Positions 47,860-59,640 of a stretch of 64,000 nucleotides of DNA are shown here, piece after piece. Origin of the DNA: Torreya grandis (taxonomy: Eukaryota > Streptophyta > Pinopsida > Cupressales > Taxaceae); NCBI GenBank assembly GCA_037957365.1, contig JARHVA010003527.1:1216501-1280500 (forward strand). Direction: 5' to 3'. The translations under genes and the position numbers were made by a program. Numbering within the stretch: the first letter of the stretch is position 1; every line of letters starts with the position of its first letter. Under the pieces are notes generated by a model. It had not been told where the DNA came from. It ran no database searches and saw nothing but the letters and a program-made list of their open reading frames with translations.

Positions 47860-50560
47860 GAGGAGAAGATTGAAAATATTTAGGCCTTAGACACTAGATG
47901 GACCTATGTGATAGATCATTGGTTAGATTCAACCATTGATGGGTATTTAATTGAGTTCATAGTAAAAGGATACATAGAATTTTATGTGGCAAAGGATTTG
48001 TTTATAAGAGGGATACAAGGAAAAATCTTGTAGAAACTTCCTACACTCATTAAGATGTTGGCTATGGAAGAAGCAATGATACCTATTACTTTCCATATTG
48101 AGTAGTCACTTTGGGCACCATGGGGGTGTGTTTGAGATGAGGGAGAATGAATCAAAGATGAAAAGATAGAGCTTCAACCTAAGTCCAACATGGAGAATCT
48201 AGAGGAAAAGGATAAAAAAAAGACTCTGGAGTTAGAAAGAGAGTTGTGACAACAAAGGATATGGAATAAAAATAACATGTTTTATAAGGTTACAAATAAT
48301 ACTAGGAGGATTAGTATAATTGATGATTTGGATGAAAGGAGATGACAAGGAGAAGGGTGTAGTGAAGAGAAATAGAGAAAAGAACCCAAGCCAAGTAGAG
48401 ATAGAGTGTGAGAAAGTGATGAGGATTTAACAAGGATGAAAGAAGAAGGTAGTAGTATAAAATTATAATAGATGGGTAAAAGTTCATAGCTTCTAAGAAG
48501 GATATCCCATAAATAAAATCAAGGGTTTATTTATATTTATAGAGATAATACAGGTTCAAGTTTAAAGAGATACAGCTTTGGAGGTAAGGATCATTTCTTA
48601 AGGAAGCACACATCTCCCAATCCCTTTTTTTCAAAATCATAGTAACTCCTATACAAATTTAGATGATGACACTTTGAAAGGACCAATTATACAATAAGTT
48701 CATATAAAAAACCTATAATTAAAAAAAATTCATATCATGAAGTTGTTGAAAGTTTCTTAGACCAACATAAGAAGAACATAACAACATTACTTTCTACAGA
48801 GATAGATCTTCTAATTCTTTCACAGGCTAAGGATTTCATTACACAAATTAAAATATTAGAACAAAAAGAAAGATATGATGGAGATATATCTACAAATACC
48901 ACATCCATAGAACCATATGAGACATTTCAACATCCACGAAATCAAGAACCACCTCAAAATACCTAGAAGTCTTTAAAACTACAAGCATCCTTGACACTAG
49001 TTGTAACCAAATTAACTACAATACCTATAGGAAACCCCGCTATGGCAGCTCAATTTGGAACACTAATCCACCTAACTTTTTATGATGGGTTTGTAGACCT
49101 AGAGCAATACTTACCCACTTGTACTATGAAATGTAAGCTAAAAGAATCACTAATGAAGTGTAATTTGATAAGAGCATTGGCTAATAGAGCATTGGAAATT
49201 ATTTTCCTTAAAAGTGTTTACCAAACTACATTATAGGAATTCAAAAAAATGATAGTCATATAATTTAAAATCTATAAATTCTCTAGTTAGACCATACAAT
49301 ATTTTAAAGAAATTATGCAAGGAGCCAAAGAGACTTTTTTTTAGTATGATTGTAGATTTTCCAATGTCATGAACAAAGTCAAGTTTGTTATGGTAGACAA
49401 GGACAAGGATACTTGGTTCGTAGAGGGACTACAACTAAGGATAAGGTTTACTATTGCTCAAACCTAGTTTGATAATAAAGTAAAAGATAGAATAATTGTA
49501 ATCTAAGTTAAACATATTCAAGATTATGGAGGAGATTCAACTCCTAGTTCATAGATAGAATATACCTTAAAACTCCTCAGAACAAAGTTATAAAAAAAAA
49601 AAAGTAGTATGAAGACCTTAGTCAGATCTCTAGTGTATACAATAAAAAAAGAAGCACATCATAGGAATGAGTGCCCAAGAATAAAAACTAAGTTCTATGA
49701 TATATAGCACATAGTAGGACATGTGACATCTCAATGTCATCTACTACAATATTATGTAAGGAAAATGTATAATTTGTACTAAAAATTATAGGAATCCCAC
49801 AATCATGATGATCAAAATTGATAAGCATTACAAGAATTGAGAGAAGATGTTATAAAAAACATCTTTGTAATAAATACACAAAAAGCTAATATGACACCTT
49901 AGGATATCATCACACTTATTGTGAATAGGTCTGACACCAATCCAAATATTGTACCTTAGGCACTAATTTTACCAAAATACCAAGCTACAAATTAACCCAG
50001 TTGGAGTCCACCTATTCATAAATGGAAATCCCTTATGTAGACTTGAAATTCATGGAATTTTACAATCCTATAAAAATTACAGTCTAACTCAAACCCATAA
50101 CCAACTTAAGATCAATATGGTTTATAAGGGGGAAACCAAAAAACATAGGGGTGGAACCCTCAAAATAATTTTGTGAACTATGGACCACAATAGTTTGGTA
50201 ATTGGAGGTTCCAACAAAATAGAGGAGGATACCATGGAGGAATGAAGGGAAGTTATTAAGGAGGACCACAAAAAGGTAGAGGAAATAAATCTTGACCCAT
50301 AATCTAGTGTTATCTTTGTGATGAAATAAATCATGTATAATTGAATTTTCCTATGAATCTGCAACATCAATCTAACTGTGCCTATTGTAGGGTCTATGAA
50401 TAACATGATATAGAGGATTGTCTGGTGTTAGCAAAATGATGTGAGGACAAGGCTGTCCAAAATTTAAATACAGTAATTATTGAAAAATTTGACCCCAATT
50501 CAAATTAGGTCAACCCTCTATATATTTAAAAATTTTATAGGGTCTCCTTTGTTGTAAAAT
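47860..50560 (+). pseudogene. Gag of element E (Ty3, probably Tat-like)
   Basis: Pieces of one gag-like protein follow in order. At 47,860-48,170 is FEEKIENI, ALDTRWTYVIDHWLDSTIDG and KMLAMEEAMIPITFHIE. At 48,750-49,540 is IPIGNPAMAAQFGTLIHLTF (one frame open 48,991-49,236) and DKDKDTWFVEGLQLRIRFTI. At 50,160-50,290 is a basic linker rich in G, Q and R (FGNWRFQQNRGGYHGGMKGS). Two zinc knuckles follow: CYLCDEINHV near 50,309 and CAYCRVYE-HDIEDCLVLAK at 50,377-50,436. Most in-frame stops stand where Gln fits. Gag forms the particle and binds element RNA. Neither protease nor RT follows; the element breaks off near 50,560. Confidence 0.7.
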
Positions 50561-53500
50561 GTGCATCATGGTATTTAATGAAGTCAAACATTATGTTTTA
50601 TCTTTGTCATATTTGTCCAAGTTGGTCATATGTCATCTGAGGCCATCATTTTGGGAATTTAATTAACTTGTATGATTTTTAACTAAGTAGAAAGGTTTGA
50701 ATATGAAATTTAACATTGCACATGTTAAGAATACTTATATAAACTATTGTGAAACTGATAAATTTTAGGTTCAATGTCCATCCAACACAATCAACTAAAA
50801 ATAGGTAATTTTAGGTAGTTGTTAAAATTGAGTGACACACTTGGCACATGAGAAGGATTTAGAGAGGTCTCTTAAGATCCCCATAGTTCAATTCCATGCT
50901 CATGTAGATTTGATAGGTCCAAATCTACAAAAAAATGACCTCCCTCTCTCATTGCTCTCTTGGACAAGTCAAAAAGGTCAACTGGTTTTCCTTTAGTATA
51001 GATAAGAGGAGTAGAGTTCAAGTGAGTGAACTTGGTGAGTGATATTAATCCTTTTGTATGTAAATTTCATGGAAATATTAATAGTATTGGTTATTTGTGC
51101 TCTATGAACCATCACTAAGAATGTTAATGACTCTAGACAACCTCCACATCTCTAATGGCTTCAATTTTCTTCTCTAATTACATTGATCTAAGAAAACCAG
51201 GTGGTGTATGTGATATTAAAGAGTATAACCATCCTTTTCATATGGTTTTAAATCTAGTTTAAATGTGTGGATATAAACGAATTAAGTAGGACTATCTTAT
51301 TATACTAGTAGAAGACATCATTGAAGTCTACAAAATAGTGTTGCTAAGTTCCAAAGTTTCACCCTCATGTAAATGATTTCAAGATAGGGATATAATGGTT
51401 TTTTAAAAATCTAATACTATTTTTTATCATATTATTCATATAATTTTTTTTTCTCAAGAGTGTCACTGCTGATATGAAAATAATAAAAATTGAAAGAGTA
51501 AAGAAACCTTGAAACAATCGCCTACAACACTACGTAGGAGTATAGAGGCAAAATTTTGATAAGTATTAGGGTTTTAAGGATTTGATGAGGTTATAAAGGT
51601 AAAAATACTATGGAATAATAATTAAAAATATTTTATATTTTAGTTATGAAATTGAATCTAAGCCTATATATAGTAAGAATCAACACACTATCAGGTCTCC
51701 TTATGACTATCACTTATAGTCAAGTGGAATTAAGCCTTGTTCAGTCATGTTGATGAAGAAATATTTTAAAGGTTTTGATAATATATTAAATATGAACACA
51801 TTGAGATTGAGTGTTGAGGTCAACATACCCCCATTTTTGAAAATGGGGACCCTTGTCTTAAATTAGGCAAATTTATAGTAGGAAGTGAAAAATCACATGA
51901 TCAGAGTACCACTAGAATGATTGCAAAAATTATTTATTTGAAGATAATTCACACCTAATTTGGTTGGAATATTTATTAATAATTATAAGTTAATGTTTCC
52001 TAAATTTTATAATATTATATATTCATGTTTCATGTTATAGCTCCAATGGAGTCCATTTGGAATGGACAATGTCTTGAGTTCTATATCTTAATGTTAATTT
52101 GACATTTTAATAGCCTTTGGTCTATTGAAAATTAAACTAAAATCATATTTAACCCTCATTAAAATTACCCTAGATTAGTTCCCTTTGAATCAAATTTAAA
52201 TTTGGCAAGAACAATTTACATGAGAAGGATTTATCATGCCATGGACTTAGTTTACTTTTTATCCTGAGGTCTAGTTTTGTTTATTAACATGACCAAACCT
52301 TAGTTTGAATTTTTTATGTTTAGTATCTTTATCTTTCTAATCCCCCTTGGTCCATTTTATTTCCTCATGGTCTAACTAAATTAAGGGTCTCTTTTACTAT
52401 AGACTTATCTTAAAATCCTTACCCTAAAGTTTGTTGTATTTATTATACAATAAACTTTAGACTATAAATATATGTTATGTCTTTTATTATTATCAAGGCC
52501 CCCTTTATTATGTCTTAAAAATTATCTTAAAAAGTTTATCCTAAGGTTTTACCCATGTTTATTAACATGAAATAAAACCATAGTCTAAAAACTTTAATCT
52601 AAGTTCTTTTATTTTACCAATCCTGACTTAAACATCATTTTCATCCACAAGATCAATGATTCAAATTTTCTTGGGTGATCTAGATCTAATGGTGTGAGAT
52701 TAAAGACAAAACCCTAGTCCTAAGCTAAAGTTTGAGAAACTTTCAAATATCAATAGTACATTTTTTCTTAGGAAGGATTGATCTAATGGTGTTTATTAAG
52801 TCAAAACATCCATGAAGCACCATAACAAGTGAGAAAGTGACTAGTGTCAAAATCTTGGCCAAAGAACACTCGAAAACTAATGACATTTGACCTTGTAGAT
52901 CAAGATCAAATAGAGTGAATTTGGTCTAATTAATATGATAAAATGGTGTGTAAAAATTTTTGAAAATTCCAAATCCCTAAGGAAGAAAGTTGAAATGGCA
53001 CATGGCATATCCATGAGCCACATGTTAAAGCTTGAGCATCTTTCAAATATCGATGGTATGTGGATGAGCATACACATTTTGATCAATGGTATACATAGTA
53101 GGAGGTATAATTAAATAAATTAATATTGATGGAACATGATTGATATTTATAATCAAGATCAATGGTATGATATCAATGTCAAAATTTCAACAAAGCTCAA
53201 AGTCAATGCATAAGTGACAAATTTCATAACCATGGGCAACGTATCAAGCAAAAAATAGCATTTGATTTATTAAATAAAGATCAATGGTCCATGTTGATAT
53301 GTGAAAGGATGGTCCAATGGTGAGAGATCAAGATATAATTTTAAAAATTCAATGGTCACTTTTTAAATATTAACAAGCAAAATGCTATGAAAATGCCACA
53401 AGGATGCCACATCAAAGCCAGTAATTATAATATGCAAAGTGGAAGATCCTATAGACTTGAGAAATGTAAGGGTATAAGTATGCATTCCAATTGGGATCTA

Positions 53501-53750
53501 AGTCATGAATTTAATTTAATTTCATATAAATACCACCATTAAAGCACTGTAAAAACCTTCAAGAAAGCCCTGGTAAGTACAAAAACTTTGATTTGACCCT
53601 GTGCTTATGGTAATCAAATTGAAGAATTCAAATTATCACTGATGTAAGGAAAATTTGATCTAGAATTGAACTAAATACCACTAGCAAGAAATATAGAGAA
53701 TCTTACAACCATGATAACCTGATAAAATCATTTCAAGGGAAGATGTGGAG
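50561..53750. other. Non-coding stretch between gag relic E and the next coding relic
   Basis: No gene is recognised. The text looks LTR-like (AT-rich, many short imperfect repeats) but I could not pair it with another copy. The part 52,640-53,440 is listed separately. Confidence 0.5.
52640..53440 (+). repeat. Degenerate repeats built on GATCAATGGT
   Basis: Variants of GATCAATGGT or GATCTAATGGTGTG recur near 52,650, 52,687, 52,786, 53,081, 53,158, 53,280 and 53,315, with shared neighbours such as CTTTCAAATATC(A/G)AT(A/G)GTA (52,741; 53,040). Unit length is irregular. Such arrays are common in LTRs of large plant Ty3 elements. Confidence 0.5.
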
Positions 53751-53759
53751 CTCTATTTG

Positions 53760-54640
53760 ACTTTAGATATAGAAGAGAGCAGTTTTGAACCACACACAAT
53801 TTAATGCCACAAGAAATAATAATTGGTCAAGCTTGTTTTGGGCCATTTAGAACCAGAAACCCATCAAAAAAGGAGAACATTTCTATAAGGAGAATCTACT
53901 ACAATGATTTAGGACATCTTATAATAAAACAAAATTTAAAAGAGATTGCCATCTCATCAATGCAAAAAGATAGATTAAAGCTATATGAGGACACCATGAT
54001 TGACTTGTTCAATTCCAATTAGTCAAAACTAAATAAGAGGTAATAATTAAGAAAAATTCTATGGATATAGGCTAAGTTTGTTAATGCTATTATTTAAGAT
54101 ATTAAGTGAAAGACTTGATCAAATCCTTGACCAAGAATCAAGTAATTGAAATCAATATAGTTAGCCTAACCCATTTAAATGTGGTTATGGCTATAGAGCT
54201 GGATAAAATCAAAGCCTTGAGTATTTCATCTAAGAAGATGGATGAAATTTCCAAAGACCTCAAAGAGCAGGAAAAAAATGCTACACATCTTGGACAACCT
54301 AATCAAAGAACCCACCTCACTTAGTCCTTTGGGCATTATCATTGATGAGGAGTTCAAACATAGAATTTCTCAATTCATGCAGGAGGTGAAGAACTAAGGT
54401 CAAGGGAATATAAGGGATGATGATAATAATATCATATACCTACTATTGACATTTGATGAAAATATAGGAGATGCTAGGAACATCAAACAATATTTGGAGA
54501 GAGCTAATAAAGATCTTTGTAACTTGGGAGATCAAGAAAAAGAGTTGTTCATAAGACCCATTGTTAACCTCCAGCTAACCAATGAGCAATATTATACAAT
54601 GAATATCCTAAAAGGAAGGGAAAATGCTACATTATAAAAA
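53760..54640 (+). pseudogene. Unrecognised coding relic, charged and helical, upstream of a C-type LTR
   Basis: Three stretches are open: 53,804-54,022 (AISSMQKDRLKLYEDTMIDL), 54,106-54,324 (LDKIKALSISSKKMDEISK) and 54,446-54,637 (NIGDARNIKQYLERANKDLC). Between the second and third, other frames read IIDEEFKHRISQFMQEVKN, so one protein of about 290 residues with two frameshifts is likely. It is rich in K, E, D and I and probably mostly helical, with a coiled-coil look. The last stop precedes an AT-rich 3' part, a purine tract and an LTR-like repeat, so I infer an ORF of a non-autonomous LTR element. No family is recognised. Confidence 0.5.
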
Positions 54641-54659
54641 AGGTCTCCAGGTTAGTTAA

Positions 54660-55620
54660 TATAAGAATATTATTTTTGTAATTGAGCTTGTGTACTTTTG
54701 AAAAGAGAATATTATTTTGTAAATGCATATGCAACTTGTAAATCACATTGAATATAGGTTGGTCATTTAGAATGTATAGAGGACTCTCAAAAGATTGTAA
54801 AATGACAACTTTCCTTAAAATTTGACATGACTAACTGGAATACCTCATGAAAGTTATATATAAATATGTAATGCTAATTTTAAAAGGGGGAAAGATTTTT
54901 TTAAAGCCAAAACTAATTGTAACTTTTGAGCAAATTAATATAAGCAAGGAATTCTACAAAGTTTGTCCATATTTTCTTGTGTGAATTGATATCATGGTTT
55001 CTATCTCATTTATTTGGTCTCATATTTAGATTTGAATGGTTCTTATGAATTTTTGGTGTGCATATTTTAATGAAAAGTTGATAATTTGTGCTAATGTTGG
55101 ATTAGTTGAAAGTTCTTAGATTTACTTCACTTTATTTACTCTTCTTTCATCTGGGATAATGTTATTTTATTTTAAGGGTAAAATTATTAAAGTAAATGTT
55201 GTTCTTATTTACATATTTTCATAGCTTCCTTAGATGTATACCTAATTTGTGATAGGATTTGATCTTATTCTACTTCATGTTGCATATTGGTTAAATGCAT
55301 CTTTAGATGAAATTGGAACTTTGTCATAATGTTTGAATATCAACAACACCTCTCTTTTCTTCCTTACCATTCCTTTTTTTTTTTTTTATCAATTCATCTT
55401 AAATCAGATTCATTGTGAATATTCATATTAGTTTAGCATTAGACTTAGTTTTTAGCATAATTCACTTTAAATAGCATAGGTCATATTCAAAATCAAAGAT
55501 TAACTATTAAGCCAGAGTGGCTTACAACCACCAACTAATAAATTTATGCAATAGTCAACCTATTCTACCTCTATTCCACTAAGTATAACAATATTATCAT
55601 AGCTAAAAACTCATGCAATG
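54660..55620 (+). repeat. Third, diverged copy of repeat C (3' part and LTR-like sequence)
   Basis: This aligns loosely with 29,960-30,800: ATTATTTTGTAAATGCATATGCAA against ATCATTTTGTACATGCAAATCC, the purine tract AAAAGGGGGAAAGA (54,882-54,895), CTCTCTTTTCTTCCTTACCATTCC against CTACTTCTTTTCTACCCTAGCC, and CTATTCCACTA near 55,570. It stops where family A sequence begins. Confidence 0.55.
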
Positions 55621-55639
55621 GATTTTTTGGATCCAAAAA

Positions 55640-57180
55640 TGAGAAGTGTTTCTTAAACATTATATGTTGACCTAGTGATACACATTTAGAAAGCAACATC
55701 GAGTCACTAAAAGAGTTTAAAGGCTAACTTTTAGACACTTCATTGAAACTCATAATTAGTAAAAGTTGGAAAATTTGATTAATGGGAGAGTTTACCTTAA
55801 TCTCTCTAATAATGGATTTTGACTCACAAAATGTCATCTCATGGTGGAGTGTGTTGAGGTCTAGATAGACTTAATAATTTATCTATTGTATCCCAAGCCT
55901 AGAGAAAACATATTGATGTATGAAGGGGTTACTAAATCAAAATATATTGATGGTTGGATGGATTTGAACTCATTAAAGTTTATATTGAGGATATTTAGTG
56001 AAAGCTACACTGTTATAATGCCCAAATGAACCTGTAGCTTACAATGTCACATGATGCATTGATGATGAGAGAATGATGCATGTTTCCAAGGCATGAGAAT
56101 GATTATATAGGGGTAATTATGGCCTAATGAATTATATGAAACTAAATTAGTTTATTTATATTGATTTGTGATTTGACATAGATGAGAACCTATAATAATC
56201 CTTTATATTTCTCAATTAGGCACCTACAGTCTGACTGCAGACTAGTTCTAGCAAATGAGAGATGTGAGCTTCGAAAGTTGGCATAGGTGTAAGATGGATA
56301 TACAATATTCAAACCACTCTAAAAATGTTAATGAAATATTTTCAATTTTTATTCGTAAATATGTACCTTAACCTACAACCATACCTCTGAAGTTTCTCAA
56401 ATTGTGCCAAAATCTTGCACACATTCATAACATTGAGGCTAGTTTTAGGAATATTTGATGTTGAAGGCTCTCTAGGCATAGTGAAGAATTTAAATTTGAT
56501 TCATATGGTATTAATGATGTATTAAATCCATATTTAGTTTAATTTTGATAAAAAAAATAGGGGAAGTTCTCTTTGTTTTGTCTCAGATAAAGGGCACTCC
56601 ATAATCAGGACCACCTTATAGGCATAGTGTGTGAATGTTGAGAGGATGAAAGGGAGAAAAAATAGGCATTATATAATGATTATTGAGGTTTTTTTTTAAG
56701 GTGAAGAAGTGTTTAAGATCATGTAAAATACTTATAAGCACTCATAGGTGGTCAATGACTCAAGAAATACAATCTAGACCTATTAGGCCTAAAACTAAGC
56801 ATGAACCCTAAAGGCTTCTAGCTTCACTCATAACATCATGTTTCTTTTAAAAAATAGTTGAGAGCATTAATTGATGAGTTTATAGTATATAAAATCCATT
56901 TTTTTTGTATGGAAATATCCCAAAATGGTCATTTTGGCCTAATTTGGTTTTAGTCCTAGTTAGAATGCCTAGAAGGAGCTTGAGAGCCATCTTCAAGTGC
57001 TCATATCTATATGGACAGTATGCATGGTTCCCAAAGGAGATATTAATAGTTTAAGGGGGTTATACAATTGATCTTAGTTAATTTTTTTTGGAGTTTTAGC
57101 ATCTAAATTTTATGAATAATCACTAAGAGTCAAAATGACCAAAAACCTTCCTATAACCCTCTCAAGAACCTGATGGAGAA
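55640..57180 (+). repeat. Element A' LTR, 5'-truncated, opposite orientation to element A
   Basis: The reverse complement aligns with LTR A: GTTTTAGCATCTAAATTTTATGAA (57,094-57,117) against TTCATAAAATGTTGATGCTAAAAC near 6,659, GGCACTCC near 56,590 against GGAGTGCC near 375, and AAGCTACACTGTTATAATGC near 56,000 against the A segment near 1,130. The left end is cut near 55,640, where repeat C abuts. The right end is followed by TGAATAGA at the place of the primer site of element A. Confidence 0.7.
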
Positions 57181-59220
57181 GAAATGAATAGAAATGCATC
57201 CAAGAGGGGCCAAATGACCATTACAGTGTTTTGGAATTGTCAAAAACTCCATAAATATATTTTCCACCCAATTGATCCATACTATCATTTGTGTAGACAT
57301 ACCTAATACTATGTTTCTTAAAATATTTGATGTGTTTCATAGGTACAAAAGGGGATTGATGAATGAAGATTACTATGAAATGTTTTTAGGTACTTTTACT
57401 AACTTCTCATATTCATTTATCACCATTTTTATGCATGAAAAACTATCTATTAGACCATTCATTGTATGAATTCTAAATAGATAATGAGAAATCAAAATGA
57501 TCACCTAAGTGTGAAAGTGTGAAGAGTGTCATTAGATATTTTAAGGTTTACCTAATGGATTGGAAGGAAAATAGGTTATAAATAGGTTTTTAAAACCTTT
57601 TTGAGGATATCCCTTGAATAATTATAGGCTATCCAAGTGATAGATGTGAATATTCAATCTTAGAGGGCTAGTAAATGACTATAGATAGTGAATGACAAGT
57701 AACAAGGGTGGGTCTAGAAGTTGGAGAGATGTAGATGACTTGAATTGACCTCATTTCCATCTTCTCAAATCATAGGATATGTTTCATTGACTTTTATGGA
57801 AATTATAAGGTAGTTTAATATAGATGGACTACTCATCATCATGAGGGTACTTTTAAAGAAGAACCATGGAGTGTTTCTATTCCAACCTAAAGGATATGTC
57901 ATGTTTGTAATGGATATTTATCCAAAAAGACCTTCATGACCTATTTTCCACAACATTATCTTGAATTTTAAATAGTTTCCAAGTCTTGAAACTTGTCCTT
58001 GTGATCCTTCCAATTATCTTCTTCTATCTCCTCTCATATGTTCTATATATACAAGCCATTTTGGCATTTGAATCTAATTCACACTTGGTATGAAAAAGTC
58101 TTATTGGTTTAAATACCATATTTTCATTTTAAATAAATATTTACAATCTAGTTTTGAGATCCATAACTTCTCGTTTAAGTGTGTGAAGTGGTGCATAGTG
58201 TAATGACAAGTGATAAGATTATATCCTTGTGTTCTCTTTACTCTTTCATGTTTGGTACAAGTATTTCTACCTCTAACACATCACATGAAGTGTAGCTAGT
58301 GTATTTATCTATCTATAAAAGTAATGAGTAGCATTAGTGTCTATAATATGACCTCTTATTCATTCACCTTTATAATTACAATGCCTATCACCTCTATGTT
58401 TGAAACACTTATGTTAGAGAAATTTGGGATGTTGAGACTAGTGTATGAGTCATGTTTCATAGTGTAACTGTATGCTACTATAGTGGAGATCTATCTAGTG
58501 TATCACCTTATGATCATAGGTTACTTTTTATGTTCCTTCTATCCTTTTTCATCTAAGCAAGCAAGTAGTGTAGGTGATAATCAATCATAGACTAATCTAG
58601 GGAGCTAGTCCTCAAACCTAGGATTTACCTCTACTATAGGCAACCCATAGGCAAAGAGGCAATCCAATGTTTTAATAAATATATAGAGGATAGATTCTTG
58701 TAATACATTACTAGGGTGAAATATTGAGTGACAAAAATAACTCCATAGCCCTGAGAGGATGCATTCTTGCAATCCATCACTCATCGATAACATGCAGAGC
58801 AAAGATTACCCCCTTTATAATTACCATAGGACCATGGGATAAATAAATCAGAAACAAAAAATTATTTAGAGACTACCATAGAGAAAGGGTTAATGTATGA
58901 ATCAATATAAATTTTAAAAATGATTCAATAATAAGAAACCACTGAAGATGATGCTATAACCACAAATGCATAAATGTGTGAGCAGATAGTATGCATAATT
59001 TAATAAGATGGTGTTATCACCAACTTGATGCACTTGATAAAAATCCTTAGTACACTATATAATTAACACATCTGACATAACATCACCAATTTTCTCCATA
59101 ATCTGCTAGAGTGTGCATAAATAGGCCAAAATGGAGCAGATAAGATGATATGGTATGTAAAAACCAATAAATCATGGGATGTTGATTTAAGGATGGATAT
59201 TGAAATTATATGGTATAAGG
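57181..59220 (+). mobile_element. Element A' leader region, homologous to the leader of element A
   Basis: Segments match the minus strand of 4,900-6,580, for example TTTACCTCTACT(A)TAGGCAACCCATAGG near 58,624 and the CCTAAAGGATATGTCATGTTTGT neighbourhood near 57,890 against the region near 5,880. There is no intact gene. The long ORF seen in element A is not found here. Confidence 0.55.
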
Positions 59221-59640
59221 TACCTAATGTAGTGTTTTATTTTGGTATCACTATAAATATGATCCCTCAGTCCACTTGTTTTGCTATTGGTTAACTTGTA
59301 CTAAGTTATAACCTAGTTACATTGAGTCTTATAGATTATGGGTGCATTGAACCATTGGTTGATTAGATGATGTGGAGATCAAAGTTGTAGAACTAATCAT
59401 GTATTGTGAATTTGAAGTGATAGATATAAATATATATAAGATTAATTATCTTATGCTTATTATAAAAAAATGGGCTTATGATGGTCAAATGAAAATTAAT
59501 AAATAAAAAAACCAAATAGAAGCCAATCAGGGAGATAAGATTATGGTGATTCTTTTAAATAAGGAAGGAAAAAAAGCATACTGTATTCTTAAAGACCCTA
59601 GTTATCCATATGTGTATGATGAGAACATTGGATGAAGGTG
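59221..59640 (+). pseudogene. Retropepsin-like (aspartic protease) fragment in element A'
   Basis: One frame runs with few stops. GITINMIPQSTCFAIG near 59,252 resembles GxxVNxMPxSxxxxLG that follows the D-T/S-G of retropepsins. LIDYGCIEPLVD is followed, one base out of frame, by DDVEIKVVELIMYCEFEVID (59,366 onward) and INYLMLIIKKWAYDGQMKIN near 59,440, which resembles the (A)LLGxxWAYDxxxxIN block. The catalytic Asp itself is not clear. From 59,366 to 59,631 there are 88 codons with a single internal stop. Known plant Ty3 gag-protease proteins have this layout. The neighbouring pol is missing. Confidence 0.55.
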
